Assembly (NCBI GenBank): GCA_002964805.2
Contig: PUDQ02000076.1
Coordinates: 62,001-126,000, forward strand
From: Trametes villosa
Taxonomy: Eukaryota > Basidiomycota > Agaricomycetes > Polyporales > Polyporaceae
Length of the DNA: 64,000 bases
Direction of reading: 5' to 3'
The notes beneath the pieces were generated by a model. It was not told the DNA's origin. It did no database searches and saw only the letters and a program-made list of their open reading frames with translations. Positions 11,656 to 23,394 of the stretch are shown one piece after another (positions within the stretch are counted from its first letter, which is position 1; every line of letters starts with the position of its first letter). The position numbers and the translations under genes are program-made.

Positions 11656-12450
11656 ATGCTGATTCGGATCTTGTGGCCAAGTGTCCTTGAACGTATTTAT
11701 GTCTGCGAGTACACTGCGCTCGATGAACACGGGAAGGAATCCCAGTGCGGCCATGCGACTCGGACCACCGCGGGGCTGTCCCACCATCAACGCCGCTACC
11801 ATCCTGAGCGCACCAATAAACAGGATGCTCAACAACGAAAATCTAACAGAGAGGCCCTCGCTCGGATCCGCGAGGAGTATCCTGACATGGTGCGCGTCGT
11901 CAACGATCCTCCGTGTAGCCCAATTCGCGCCGGTCCCGCAGAACAGTCCATCGACGAGATTGCCGCACCCGGCCCCGTCGACGCTGTCCAATCCTCTGAA
12001 TCCCCGCCGCAGCAAAAGAAGTCTCAATTACGCTCTGACTCTGCAACCGCGACCAGGAACGTAACCTTCCCTGCCACCATTGACACGGCGGAGTCTACTC
12101 CAGTGGCAGATGGGGCGGATCATCCTTCGCCCGAGTTACCTGCTATCGAACACGCTCAACCCCCTGGTGACCCCCCTTCACTTGCGAAGCCAACACTCGC
12201 TCCTATTGCCGAGCTGGAAGGAGCCCACGTAGAACGGTTCGGATACCCGTCGTGGCGTCAAGTGCCTGATGAAGAACGGCCACTGGACACTCCGAGTCCG
12301 CGCCTCCCCGCCCTGCAAGTCCCTCGTGCGCAACAGCGTGAGCAACCTTTGCCGCCTCTGCGCGACCTGGGCCTCCTGCAGCACACAGTCTGGTCTCCCC
12401 ATACGTGCACTCAACGCCAGCGCGTATCGAAAAACCAGTCGCAATTGTAA
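11656..12450 (+). CDS. Hypothetical protein with degenerate C2H2-like finger
   Basis: Open frame of 264 codons. Near residues 16-50 it reads YVCEYTALDEHG..QCGHATRT.. followed by GLSHHQRRYHPE, which resembles the long-loop C2H2 fingers common in short agaricomycete proteins: two Cys, then His-x(4)-His. The remainder is Pro/Ser/Gln-rich and low in structure. The ATG follows a TGCACAG acceptor-like site, so the real start may be the ATG at 11308 spliced through a roughly 310-nt intron that keeps frame. That intron would be long for this locus. Function unknown; it could be a decayed gene. Confidence 0.4.
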   Translation: MLIRILWPSVLERIYVCEYTALDEHGKESQCGHATRTTAGLSHHQRRYHPERTNKQDAQQRKSNREALARIREEYPDMVRVVNDPPCSPIRAGPAEQSIDEIAAPGPVDAVQSSESPPQQKKSQLRSDSATATRNVTFPATIDTAESTPVADGADHPSPELPAIEHAQPPGDPPSLAKPTLAPIAELEGAHVERFGYPSWRQVPDEERPLDTPSPRLPALQVPRAQQREQPLPPLRDLGLLQHTVWSPHTCTQRQRVSKNQSQL

Positions 12451-12609
12451 TACTGCGTGCTACAACAAGTATTCGTACATCTGCTTCGCATCCTACTATG
12501 TTTTGACTACGCCCGTATATGCCCTAGTATCATGCCTCCCTACAGCGCGGAGCCCTATCGACTCCCGCCTTCATGTCTTTTGGTAACACGGCCAGACGAT
12601 GAGTAGAGC

Positions 12610-13766
12610 TCAAAGGCGCTGTATGACGCCTCTACCCCTGCTGATCCCCTGCTCAGCACTTTCGACGAAGACGCCTGAGTAGAACAGCCCTTCGAGGTCG
12701 CCCTCCTGGATGCCGTGATGGGGAACATCGTCCTGCTCGGAGGGAGGATCCGCAGGGTTGGCCAGGGGGAGCTGCAAATACATGAACGCCTGTCGTGCCG
12801 TCCACATCGCTACGGCAACATACCTTCAGGATCGTGAAGTGGTAGTCGCCCTTCCCGTCGGGGCCCAGTGCGACGGAGGGGTTGGACGTCGTGTTCACGA
12901 CCTGGTGCAGGAGTTCGTCGTCCTGGGAGTACCACACGGCGAGCGTGCGGTTGTTCCAGTCGACCTCGACCGCGAAGTTGTGCCACGCCCGCGAGGTGAA
13001 CGGCGTCGAGAACAGGAGGTTCAGCGCGTGGTCCCGGACTTTGAAGTGGTGTGCATCCGGGCCAGGGAGCGGGCCTGCGGGGTTCTCAAAGGGCGTTCCT
13101 ACCAGAGAACCCCGATTTTAGCATCTGTAGTATCACAGCCAACATCGCATGAACGCGTACCGAGCTGGATCTTGAAGACCTGCGAGCCGTCGCTGGGCTC
13201 GATGAACACGATCTGGTACTCGTGCGAGTAGTTGAGCGGCCGCAGCTCGTCCTTCTGGATGGAGACATGGAAGATCGTCTTGTTCGTCTCCATGCGCGCG
13301 TTCAGCTCCGTGTGCTCGCCGTTCTCCGCCGCGATGATGTCCGTGCGCCGGAAGCCGAACTGCAGCCCGCCCGTGCCGGGGAGGAAGATCGAGCTGTTGT
13401 CGATCGAGATGGAGATGACTTGCTCGCGCGGGAGCAGGCCCTCGTTCCAGAGCGGGGTCGGCAGCTTCGAGTGGCCGAAAAGGTGGTCATACTATTGCAC
13501 GGAACAAGATTATAGTCAGCATACTCCCATCGTCTGTACTAGAAATTAACTGACATGCGTAGCGTTTTTGGGTCCCTTCACGATGCTGCAGAACTTGTAA
13601 GTCTCGTCGACGACACAGAAAATGGATTAACGCACGTGAGGAAAGGTCCGGTCGAAGTATCGAGGTCGGCATTGGTGAGGTTGAACGGGGCGCGTCCGTC
13701 ATAGATGATTGGCGTAGCAAACGCAGACGCGAACAGGCCTGCAGCAAGGTAGACGAAGCCCAGCAT
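12610..13766 (-). CDS. Glycoside hydrolase family 131 (secreted beta-glucanase)
   Basis: GH131 enzymes are fungal secreted beta-glucanases acting on beta-1,3/1,6- and beta-1,4-glucans (family knowledge). Seen: a signal peptide MLGFVYLAAGLFASAFATP, then YDGRAPFNLTNADLDTSTGP and a short spliced exon KGPKNATH. The body contains YDHLFGHSKLPTPLW, GLQFGFRRTDIIAAENGE, TIFHVSIQKDELRPLNYSHE, SRAWHNFAVEVDWNNRTLAV and GDYHFTILK, and ends HHGIQEGDLEGLFYSGVFVE. At least four introns (about 13580-13630, 13495-13560, 13095-13160 and 12785-12825). The start is the signal-peptide ATG. It lies just downstream of the sedolisin gene on the same strand, both coding for extracellular enzymes. Confidence 0.85.
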
Positions 13767-14100
13767 GATCGCGAAACGACGAGCACTTGGACTCTGAATG
13801 CCAGGGTGCGTCTCGAATTCCTTTTAACTGGCGAACTCCAGGGCGCTTGTCGGAGCTTATTGAGGAGAAAGCTCGGTGGACGCGGGTGCGCACACCGACG
13901 GCGACTAGTATAACCATGGCGTGATCGCGCACGAATCAGAAGCGCACTCTCCCAGAATTGTCAGGTGACAGGAAAAGCCATCGTATCGTCGTCTGCCAGC
14001 AGTCTATGTACCCTAGACCAAAAATGAGAATGACATGGAAGCGTGATCACGATGCCCAAGATCCCTCGACTCTGGTTACCCGTTCTCAGATCACCGTCGC
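13767..14100. other. Intergenic between GH131 and sedolisin genes
   Basis: 334 bp that must hold the GH131 promoter and the 3' end of the S53 gene. No clean TATA box was picked out and no gene was seen. Confidence 0.5.
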
Positions 14101-16851
14101 TCAAGGCAAGTCGAGGAAGTGGCCGAGGAGGGTGGTGAAATTCGGTGTGCCCAGGCCGGTGACGGGGTCCCACCCTTCGGTCCTATAATAGATGTTAGAA
14201 TGCAGACGTGCAAAAAAGCTGGTCACGACGTACGCAGTGAACCCAGGCGTGCCTACGAAGCGGAGCCATGTACGTTAGCCAGAGATGAAGGACGGCACAA
14301 GTGCGCACATACCGCAGCCTTGGTTCCCTCCGGAGGTAATGTCGTGGAAGGAATCCGCGAAGGTGTCCGAGTAAAGCTAAAGAAGGAAGTTTGTGAGAAG
14401 AGGCATTCATACCACGAAGGTTTTCCTTACTGCAGGGTTGATGAACCCTGGAAGTCCTTGCATAAGCATACTTCAACAAAGGCATCGCAGTGCGATTATA
14501 CTCACCGACTGGGCCTTTCCCGGCGGTTATGCGGGCATCGTTGATGAGCGTGATCAGGGAGGCAACAACGGGGGCAGAGCACGACGTCCCGAAGACGAGC
14601 GCGAACTCTCCAGCGACGGCTGATGGTGTAACGTGAGCGTGTTCCTATAATGCCCGATGTGGGGCCTGCTCACCAACGACGTAGTTTGCGCTGTAGATCA
14701 TCCATTAGCTTGGGTGCGCAGCTAACTATGATGTCGACTCACCCATTAGCCGAGATGTCCGGGAACGCACGAGACTACGAGCGCTATCGTCAACGGTGCC
14801 CAGAGTGAGAATGACGCTTCAACGCACAGTTCCGCTGTTGTTGAACTGAGCACTCGTGAAGGGAGGCGGGTGGTTCGTCAAGAAGCTCGTGACCTGGGTA
14901 GCCTGGTAGGACGGAAGATCGAAGAAGTTACTGAACCCGCCCCCGCTAAAGATAACTTGCTCGCAAGCGCCTTCGGGGTCGTTGACGGTAGAGCCCGGGT
15001 TGACCTGGGTAGCGCCGACTGCCGTGATGAAGGGACAAGTGACCGGGAAGTCGGGGCTGAACCTGGTTCCATCCTCCGAGGGTTGGCCTGCAACCGTAGT
15101 CTCAATACGAGGCACCATGCAAGCACCATGCTGAGCAACAGTATGCATACCATCATCGCCGAGGCAGAAGCCGCCGTTACCAGCGACACCGTTGTCGCCA
15201 GTACTGTAGAGCACCGATGTACCGAGAAGACCGAGCTTGCCGTATTCGGCGCACTGGCGTGCAGCGTAGGCAGCGGTGACGGAGCCTTCGTCTTGACCGT
15301 ATGACGCGGACACGACGAACGGAGGCGCAATGATACCGCATGACTCGGGTTCTGCACAAAATCGACAGTTTCCGGAATCAGTACCATGGACGTCGAACAA
15401 GCGGAGTTGTACGCACGGTTGAAACCGCCGGGAATTGGGTCAGGGTAGATACCGTCCTGGAATTCGACGTGAGGAACTGAATCATGTGCGCCTCACAGCT
15501 AGCAATTTTACCTGAGTGGGATCGTCACCGCCCTCGAAGGTACAGAACGTCCCGTCGACAGCATCGAGCCAATTGTTGAACGATGCACCTGTGTACGACG
15601 TTAACGCGCAAACACACTACGGATGATGACGTCAACGTACCCTCAATGAGATCGCCCGCCTGCAGGAGCAAAATCGGTTGGGGGTTGGTGAGCCCGAAAG
15701 CGTACTGTAGATCGAGATCGCTCTCTCCGTTGAAGTTAAACCCCTGCCTATTAGTTTGTGCGACACCTGGGGGCGGTGTCAGTCGGACGTCGATGCCAAA
15801 GAGGGCCATGATTACCTCCGTCGATGGAGACTAGTACGGGCGCAGTTCCTACTTGACTCGGAGAGAAGTTGCTGGGGAACCGTCAGGGACTGGCTTCGCA
15901 GTGGTTGAAGGTTCATGACGCTCACCCGAAGAACATGTCCAAGTCGCTTTGCAAGAAAGCCTGCGGCGTGAGCTCCACTAGGAACACAGCCCGTTAGCGA
16001 GCAGGAACAAACGCGGTGATGACGAACTACTCACAGATACCGAAGGTGTTCTTGTCCGTCGACTGAGGAGTGTAGTCGACGGAGTAGAGTGCACGCAAGC
16101 AGTCAAGAGTGATGCGCTCATCGCAGTGCTCGAGGCCCGGAGTAATGGTGACCTTCTCGCCATTGGTCTTCGGACTCGTACGGATGGCGGGTTCGATGTT
16201 CCTGTGCTCGCTGAGAGACCGCTTCTGGATGGTATCCGCTCTGGGGAGCCTGTGAAGGAAGTGTACGGTGGGCTGGATGATGTCAATATGTTCCCGGACG
16301 TGTTCGGGCACAGAGTAGGAGTGACATCCTAGGCGTCATCGTCAGCTTACCGTGAACGTCAAGTTACCGTGATCAAGGCACTTACCGATCTGCTGTGCTC
16401 CGGAAGGATGAGTGTAGACGTGATATTCCGCCGCGATGAGGTCCTCGACTTCGGCGGTGGTCGCGTTTACCTCGATCCAGCCCTTGCTCGCGCTGAGCCG
16501 CAGGCGCTCCTTCGCGATGCCAGACTCGGTGAGCCACTGCGTCACCGCCCCGATCGTCTCGTCGGAGGGCGCGAACGTGTCCACGACGTCCTCGGGCGAG
16601 AAGTGCTTGCCGTAGCTCGCCGAAGTCGGGTGCGACACCGCCATCAGCATCTCCTCGAGCTTGTGCAGATTGTTCTGCGTCAGCCCGAAGCGCATCGGCA
16701 GCACCGCGTCCGCCTCGAGCTTCCGTGCGAGCGTCCACTCGATGGGCTCCATCGCGCGCTTCTCATGCAGGACGTGGTTCGAGCGCGGGGAGGGCATAGC
16801 GGCGGCGAGCGCCGCGAGCGCGGGCGCCCAGGTCAGAGAAAGGAGGCGCAT
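14101..16851 (-). CDS. Secreted S53 sedolisin / tripeptidyl-peptidase
   Basis: Acid serine-carboxyl peptidase. Signal peptide MRLLSLTWAPALAALAAAMP, then a pro-kumamolisin propeptide (RFGLTQNNLHKLEEML, PTSASYGKHFSPEDVVDTF). The catalytic Glu and Asp lie in NGESDLDLQYAFG. The catalytic Ser is in FGTSCSAPVVASLITLINDA, and the calcium-site region reads FHDITSGGNQGCG, then EGWDPVTGLGTPNF. Other landmarks are SASYGQDEGSVTAAYAARQC and SPDFPVTCPFITAVGATQV. The C-terminus is TTLLGHFLDLP. About nine short introns, several supported by frame restoration (for example GFINPA | LYSDTFADSFHD). Every expected S53 motif is present, so the gene appears intact. The start is the signal-peptide ATG. Confidence 0.9.
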
Positions 16852-16934
16852 GGTCGAGCAGCGGGCAGGGTCCGGTGGGGGCGGGTGGGCTGCGAGCTCC
16901 GGGGACCGCTACCTCGACCAGACCCGGCCTGCGG

Positions 16935-16941
16935 TTTTATG
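16935..16941 (-). promoter_or_regulatory. Candidate TATA box of the sedolisin gene
   Basis: CATAAAA on the minus strand, about 85 bp upstream of the sedolisin ATG, a usual spacing for highly expressed secreted fungal enzymes. Confidence 0.45.
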
Positions 16942-17695
16942 CGACCGCCGCAGAAGGCGGGTTTGGCTTCAGGCCGTGTGCATGGCCGGAGAACTTGCCT
17001 TTCGCGGCACAAGGCTTCCTGTGGGCGGGCGGGGTGCAGTCTGAGAACAAGGCGGAACGCTGGATACGAGCACCTCGGGCTTCTACCAATGCAGCGGTGT
17101 CGGAGCTTAGCGATGCGCTCCCTGCGCCATATGCCACCTGAGCAGCGCGCAAGCGTACACGGCCAGGCGAGCGGCCACGGTGTACGCGCATCGCTGCATG
17201 GCGGCGCATGCGACCCTCTGCGCCGGTGTGTGGACGGTGTGAACCGGCTCTTCGATCCTGGGAACGTCCTGCGTGCTCTACTTTAGCCCTCGGATGGTGG
17301 AAAGAAGAGGTCAGATAAGGATTGAGTCGAGGCTCTGGCCTACCCACGACGCGATGCGCAGCGCTACGAGGATGGTCCGACGAATGGCACGAATCGCGTT
17401 GCACACCGATCCCGGCGGGCCAAGCCTACGCGCGGCTCTCACGCACGTATCGTTTAACTCCGTGTTGCACTTCTGTGTCAACGGCGGTACTAGGCGAACC
17501 TTGACAGTGTGAGACCTATGCGGGGGTATTCAAGATCCGGAGGACTCACCTTACAGCCATCACAGCTGAAGTAGGTTCGGTGAGGTCAAGTAGCACATGG
17601 TGAGCTTCGGCAGCGCAGTCGGTTCCAAGGAGAAGCCGGCGGTAGACAGACTAGCAAATACACTACAATACACGAAGCCGGCAAACACAGTACAC
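16942..17695. other. Intergenic, no gene recognised
   Basis: 754 bp between the sedolisin promoter and the end of SSR4. Short frames only, none supported. Confidence 0.5.
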
Positions 17696-19515
17696 CTAGG
17701 TAGCAATAGCGTCAGATATAGACTGTCCCTCCATGGAGATGTCGGCGATCTCGTTCGCGGCAGCTGATGCTGCTTGCTTACGAGCCGCGGCCTTGGCCTT
17801 CATCTCTTCAATCTCCGATGTGAGTTTGGACTGAAACATGACTCTTCTATTAGCTCCGGAGTGGCTGGTACGAGGCGGGGAAGACGTACTATCTTATCCT
17901 CCAGGTCGTCCTTCTTGAATATCGAGAACGGTGGAGGAGGCGAGATAGCATTTTTGTTGCCTGGTCGTACGAGCCGTGTGAGTAGCGAAGAAGAACTGTT
18001 CACGTAGGTTACTCACCAAACGCCGCATACATGAACACTTCGTTCATGAACTCGTGATTCCGGCGGTACCGGGTGAGCGCGAGTGTCCTGGTGGAGATAG
18101 TGTCCGATTCGTCTATAGGGGTGAGAGTGAGCCACCCGGTTGACGCGCATGTGGCTGGAACTCTCACCTGCTGAATCGTCGTCGTCCGCCCGAGCCGCAT
18201 TCTGACGCTGCGGGACATACGCGCACGAATGAGCACCGCTCCAACTCTGCTATCAAGACCGTCCGTCACTCACAGAGCCCATGCTGGCACTCCTATCACG
18301 TATCGCGCGCTTCTCCAACGCCTCCATGTTGCTGTTCTGGTGGGCGAGTAACGCTTGCTGGTTCCCGGGTACGCTCATCCCCGGCATGCCATAGCCCATT
18401 CCCATGTCCTGGGCCGGTGCTGCAGAGGGCCCTCGTCCGGCTCCTGGGCCACCTCCTCCGGGAAAGACTTTCTGGCCTTGCTTTTCGCCCATGACGTAGA
18501 CAGCAGGCTCGTTGACTGGCCGCAGAGGGTAGTTGCGAACAGGCTGATTCAGACTAGGCATTATAGCTATGCAAACCCAGGATGAGAATACGCGTAGAAA
18601 GTCAGGTGAGCGGAACGTACGATTGGCCTGCCCTCGAGAGTAGTGAATGAGGACGAGCTGTGGGTGACCGCCCTTGGCAAGGCGGAATCGCCTGCGGACA
18701 CGGAAGGCGGCGGTGTCCACGCCAGGGATGAACCCAAACTTTACCTCTGATACTTCCAGTTCCTGAGATGGAGTGTCAGTTCTCCGCAGGTGATATCAAA
18801 GCAGGCCACTTACGCGTCCGCCGGCGATAGGCATGCTGTATCTCTGCTCACGATCTTGATATGCAACTCCGTCTAATGGAAAGGGCAGTTGCGGCATTTG
18901 GAAGATCAGGAAGAGTTGTCCCTCTGCAACAGCAGTGTCATTAGCACCCGGCAGCATGGTGAGCAGACTACCCTCAACCCTGCCCGCCCCGTGGACACTC
19001 TACTGCATAAGTGACGGATGCATCCGGCACACAAGTCCGATTGTGGCACCAATAAGTAACCCATCATGCCAAAGTACGTTGCCTGTAATCGCACGAAAGG
19101 GAGAAGACAGACATATTCCCGACCACCCCTTCGACTTGTACGAGCAGCGTTCGAACGCGTGTGAGCTCGGATAAAGGCCGACGCGTAGTATAGCAAGATG
19201 TGAAGCCCCTAAGGCTAGTGCGCGTGAGAGCGTAGGCCTGTTGACGCGACTTCGCGTAGGCAAAAGTAGAGCCAAGCACTAGTATACAATGTCCTCTGTA
19301 GAGACCTTCCTCGCCAACCCGAGTTGTATCGGAGGATAGAAATACTCACCGGAAGGCTTGTCTATGTAGCTCCAGGTAAACGGCGTATGTTGCGCCAGTT
19401 GTGTTGCCCGCAAGAGCATCTGGATGGCCTGTTCCTGCGATATTTGCGCGTGCGTTCCCAACGGGTCGGGGTAACGGAGGCACAGTCCCTCCGTTTGAGC
19501 AGCATGTTGCGCCAT
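17696..19515 (-). CDS. SSR4: SSR4-like SWI/SNF and RSC complex subunit
   Basis: SSR4 is a fungal subunit shared by SWI/SNF and RSC chromatin remodellers (known from fission yeast). Seen: the N-terminal domain with GLCLRYPDPLGTHAQIS, QAIQMLLRATQLAQHTPFTW and SYIDKPSG; then LFLIFQMPQLPFPLDGVAYQ-type exons, REQRYSMPIAGGR, VDTAAFRVRRRFRLAKGG and HPQLVLIHYSRGQ. The middle reads YPLRPVNEPAVYVMGEKQGQ and a Gly/Met-rich stretch. The C-terminal part has DTISTRTLALTRYRRNHEFM and NEVFMYAAFG, then PPPPFSIFKKDDLEDK and a coiled coil ending DISMEGQSISDAIAT. Six or more introns. Start chosen at ATG 19515 (MAQHAAQ). Assignment rests on remembered family pattern; frame continuity is good. Confidence 0.78.
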
Positions 19516-20040
19516 CTCCAAGGTGTGTTGGGCGTAATCACCGGTCTGAGAGTTTGTATTGGGTTCTAGAGCGGCGTGAAGACGAAGCTAAGAGCCCTGG
19601 TATGGTGGTGGAACAAGAGTGCAAGACGCGAAGCGCCACAATGTTGTGCGCGTCAAAGGGGTCAAGGCGCGCGTATACTGCCACGCGAGCGCGGCGCTTA
19701 CACGCTTTCGGCAGATGGCAGACGCCCTCCGTCAAGGACTCGGAGGAGCTCGGAGGGCGCGAGTTCGACTCTGGGTCTCTGAGTCTCTGGGAATGGCTCT
19801 GATACGACTCGACAGCACGAGGATCATGCTCAGCGAGAGGTCGAACGACTCGGAGACCGTGTACTAATTCTACATTTCCTACATTCCTCATCAAGCAAGT
19901 CTCCGACATATAAGGGCTCATTGTACAGCATACTAATCGGCATAGATCGGTACTTATAGTAGCGATAAGGAGGCGTCAGTCTTGCCTCTTGCCCCTGACC
20001 TCGATCGTAACACTCTATCGAGCCCATCGTCGTCGCAAAT
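19516..20040. promoter_or_regulatory. Divergent promoter region SSR4 / HINT
   Basis: 525 bp between the divergent starts. No gene or strong motif is seen; a weak T-arm-like string near 19760 does not build a tRNA. Confidence 0.45.
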
Positions 20041-20716
20041 ATGGCTTCGAAGTGAGTAGGGACATTCACCTCATATAGCTCAGAACTAATCTGAACAATA
20101 GGTCACTCGCGAGCTGCATTTTCTGCAAGATTATCAAGGGTATGCCAATATAACCCTCCACACTAGTTGTCATTGGCTCTGACACCGCGGCGGTACCCAC
20201 GCAGGGGAGATCCCCAGCTTCAAGCTGATTGAGACTGAGAAGGTCTTCTCTTTCCTCGATATTGGTCCGCTCTCGAAGGGCCATGCCCTGATTATCCCCA
20301 AGTGTACGTACCGCTCTAGCCGTAGCCAGCACATAGTAAACGCGATCGGCGTGAACTAACGTCGCGGTGGCAGATCACGCGGAGAAGCTCCATGAGCTCC
20401 CGGACGAGTACTTTACGGACGTGCTTCCTGCGGCGAAGAAGATCGCAATCGCTCTCGGTGCCGAGAACTACAACTTGCTGCAGGTACGTAGTAATCAAGC
20501 CTGCCTCCCCTTAGTCGCATGACACTGACATGCTCGTGTTCTCCCTTTGAGAACAACGGCCGGATCGCTCACCAGGAGGTCGACCACGTTCACTTCCACG
20601 TCATCCCTAAGCCAGGCCCGTCTGACAGCGAGGGCCTCGTCGTCGGCTGGCCCGCCCAGAAGCCGTCGATGGACGAGCTCAAGAAGCTTCACGAGGAGCT
20701 CGTGTCGAAGCTGTGA
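20041..20716 (+). CDS. HNT1: HIT-family nucleoside phosphoramidase (HINT)
   Basis: Hydrolyses adenosine 5'-monophosphoramidates (HINT branch of the histidine-triad family). Exon 1 is only 11 nt (20041-20051), exon 2 20102-20139 and exon 3 starts at 20205, with further introns near 20305-20370 and 20484-20552. The product begins MASKSLASCIFCKIIKG, carrying the CxxC-type CIFC seen in HINT proteins. It continues EIPSFKLIETEKVFSFLDIG, GHALIIPKYHAEKLHELPDE and NYNLLQNNGRIAHQEVDHVH, and contains the histidine triad HVHFHVIPKP, whose middle positions form the HxHxH catalytic motif. It ends ELVSKL. About 140 aa, normal for the family. All active-site residues are present. Confidence 0.93.
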
Positions 20717-21127
20717 ACCTGGGAATATGCGCATTCTCAGTAAAGTGTACAATAGACATGCTGGGGTAGCTGGAACCAGTACGACAAGGAATACGAGGAG
20801 CATCGTTTAGTGTATGTGGTGAGCGTCTGACCTTCGCGATCAATAAACGTAACGTTATATCGCTGCCGTCTGCGTCGTGGCGTTGATCTTCGCTGCGCGC
20901 CCACTGCCCCCGGAAATATCCATCGACCACTTATACACTCTACTCGGACAGTAGACGTTCTGGGTCACTTACAAGATGTAGATTCACTTACCACGCGTCC
21001 ACTGCGATGTCCTGATCGATGGAAAACCGGTGCAGTCCACATATAACAGTAGATGTGGGCTGTACGATGGGCGCTTGCCTCGTAGTACTTGACCACTCAC
21101 TCGCGGTACAAGCTTGACCTCAGCCTC
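20717..21127. other. Intergenic, no gene recognised
   Basis: 411 bp holding the HINT 3' end and the presumed promoter of the ankyrin-MYND gene. Confidence 0.45.
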
Positions 21128-23121
21128 ATGACCGTTCGCTCCAAAATGCTGCAGGTGAGTGGCTTGAGCCGAATAGTACACGCAGTGTTAACGTTTGGTG
21201 TTGTCTTGACTGAAGGAACAGCCATACGCAGCAACACAAAGGACTCAGATGGCCACTGCGCATGGCAGTGGCGGCTTCGAAATCACTCAAGAAATGCAGC
21301 AGCTCATAACGCGACCTATACTCCCTGCTAACCGTGGCGGGAATACTTTACGCTTGCTGTACCAACGAAGTAAGCCCTTCAACGCCATCACGAAAACCCG
21401 AAAAGACAAGCTTACGGTGGCGCCGCATATACTTATTCTTTCTAGGGATAAACAGGCTGAACACGAACCTTGTCAGCGACTTCGCAAAGTGGTGTTACTA
21501 CGGTGACATCCGAGCTATAAGACATGTGAGTTCTCTCCCTGGTCAACTTGAACATCTAGGGCTTCTATGGTGTCCGACAGTGCACGATTTTGCAACGAAC
21601 TAGAAAGGACGCGTACCCTTCCCTGCACGAGAATCTCTTGAGACCGTTCAGTTCGCTAGTCTTGGCACTAGCCGTTATATCACGGCTTCTGCGCCCTGTC
21701 CGAGCAGAAGAACCCCCTTAACGTCCTGCGTCTTTTGGACGGACGGATGGGGGTTCTCCTATGACAACACAGCGGCCATGCATTACTCGCCACGAGTACT
21801 ACGAGTACGCGCGTTCCCCGAAGAGCGCCGCCGCGACCTCGTGGTTCACTTCGTATGCGCTCACCAGGCCGTGCGGAGGAGCTGAGGATGATTCTCAGCT
21901 GCCAGGAGCTGTATCTCACCGCTCCCCGATAGCCACCGAGTTTTGTGGCGTTTCTGTGGCCCTCATAGCCCCTGCTCACGCCCTTCGTTAGGCCGTCGAA
22001 TCTGGCGACGCCCCAGACATCCTCGGCTCGGAAACGCCATATGGGATGTCATACCCGACCTTCGTCATCCGCGGCGCATTCATGCTCGCCGCCCTCGAAC
22101 AGCCCATAACAGGAGATCACGCCGCCACGCTCAAGTACCTCCTCGACCTCGGCGCGCCACCCAATCTCCCCGACCTCCTCGGCTACACCGCGCTCCACCA
22201 CGCATGCATGGTCCGCCCGCGCGCAGAGTTCGTGCGCGCCCTGCTTGCGGCCGGCGCGGACCCGAACGCGCAGGACCGCTTCGGCTGCGTCGCGCTCATG
22301 GGCGCGTTCCAGAACGACGCGGTGCAGGTGGTCGACCTGCTCATGGAGCACGGCGCGCGTCTCGACCTCCAGGACGCCGATGGGGACACGCCCGACGACT
22401 TCTTCATCAAGGCGGGCCCGAGCGTGACCGCGGCGGTGCAGAGGTGGAAGCGGAAGCGGGCGGGGGAAACCCAGCCGCTCGACGAGAAGGCGTGCGCGAC
22501 GTGCGGTAAGACGGATGTTGCGCTCAAGCTCTGCGCGAGATGCGGCGCGATCAGGTATTGCTCCCAGGAGTGCCAAAGTGCGTGTTGAGAATTTCTGGCT
22601 TCACTCATGCGCCACCTGCTTGCGCTCCTCATATCGCGTTCACAGAATCTGACTGGCGGAGACACAAGCTGGCGTGCGTGGCGTTCACCGAAGAGACAAC
22701 GGTCACGGTTACGCCGTTCTACGAGGACATTGGCCCAGTGATCCCCGCCGCGGACATACAGCGTCAGCAATTTGGGTACCCGGTCGCCAAGCAGTCGAAG
22801 CGGAACACGCGCTCGATGCACATCCCGACCATCCGCCCCGGGGAGACACGGAAATTTATCATAAAGGTCCAAGTGCCGTTCGACATGAACACGGGCATGC
22901 CGGAGGCCGCGGAGACGGGCGACCTCGTGGTGTTCGACCGAAAACGCAGCCTCGCGTGCCGCATCCGGCGGCAAGATAACCCAGAGGGGTACCTGAGGAT
23001 ATCCCGGACGGTTGTCGCCAAAGGCGTCTTCGGCGCGAAGGCGTACTTTCCCGCAGAGATGCAGCAGCCGGATAAACTGGTCGTGAAGGTGTCGGAAGTG
23101 TTAGCAGAGCAAGCGTTCTGA
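21128..23121 (+). CDS. Ankyrin-repeat and MYND zinc-finger protein
   Basis: Clear 3' part from about 21993: ankyrin repeats (GYTALHHACMVRPRAEFVRA, LLAAGADPNAQDRFGCVALM, LLMEHGARLDLQDADGDTP), then a MYND finger CATCGKTDVALKLCARCGAI plus YCSQECQ. The finger is completed across an intron (22578-22645) by KSDWRRHKLAC. A C-terminal domain of unknown role follows, ending VLAEQAF. The 5' part is a chain of small exons (possible pieces ITQEMQQLITRPILP, LVSDFAKWCYYGDIRAIR, YPSLHENLLRPFSS and NPLNVLRLLDG) whose joins are uncertain. The start at MTVRSKMLQ is the best guess. MYND fingers bind proline-rich partners; no SET domain is visible, so a methyltransferase role is not supported. Confidence 0.75.
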
Positions 23122-23394
23122 AGGCAGGTAGTATCGTACCGAGTTTCGTTCGAGCTTCATGTTGTATCCTGATCTCATATTGCATACGTCTGTACCTCAT
23201 GTTGTACTCAGCCTTCTCACCATGAACTTGTATCTCTTCCCATTTTCCTAACGTACTTCGTGTATTCTATTTCTGCGAGCTCCGTACCTTATTGTTTTCA
23301 CCGGCTCAGGCGGGGTCCCATACGTACTTGAGCCGGCTCATCCGTGAATCCCGCATCCATCGACAAGCTGTCGTAGAATATAGACGTCCTGAGG

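Noticed and set aside
19750..19790. GAGTTCGACTC resembling a tRNA T-arm
   Set aside because: Only three of five stem pairs form and there is no matching D or anticodon arm upstream.
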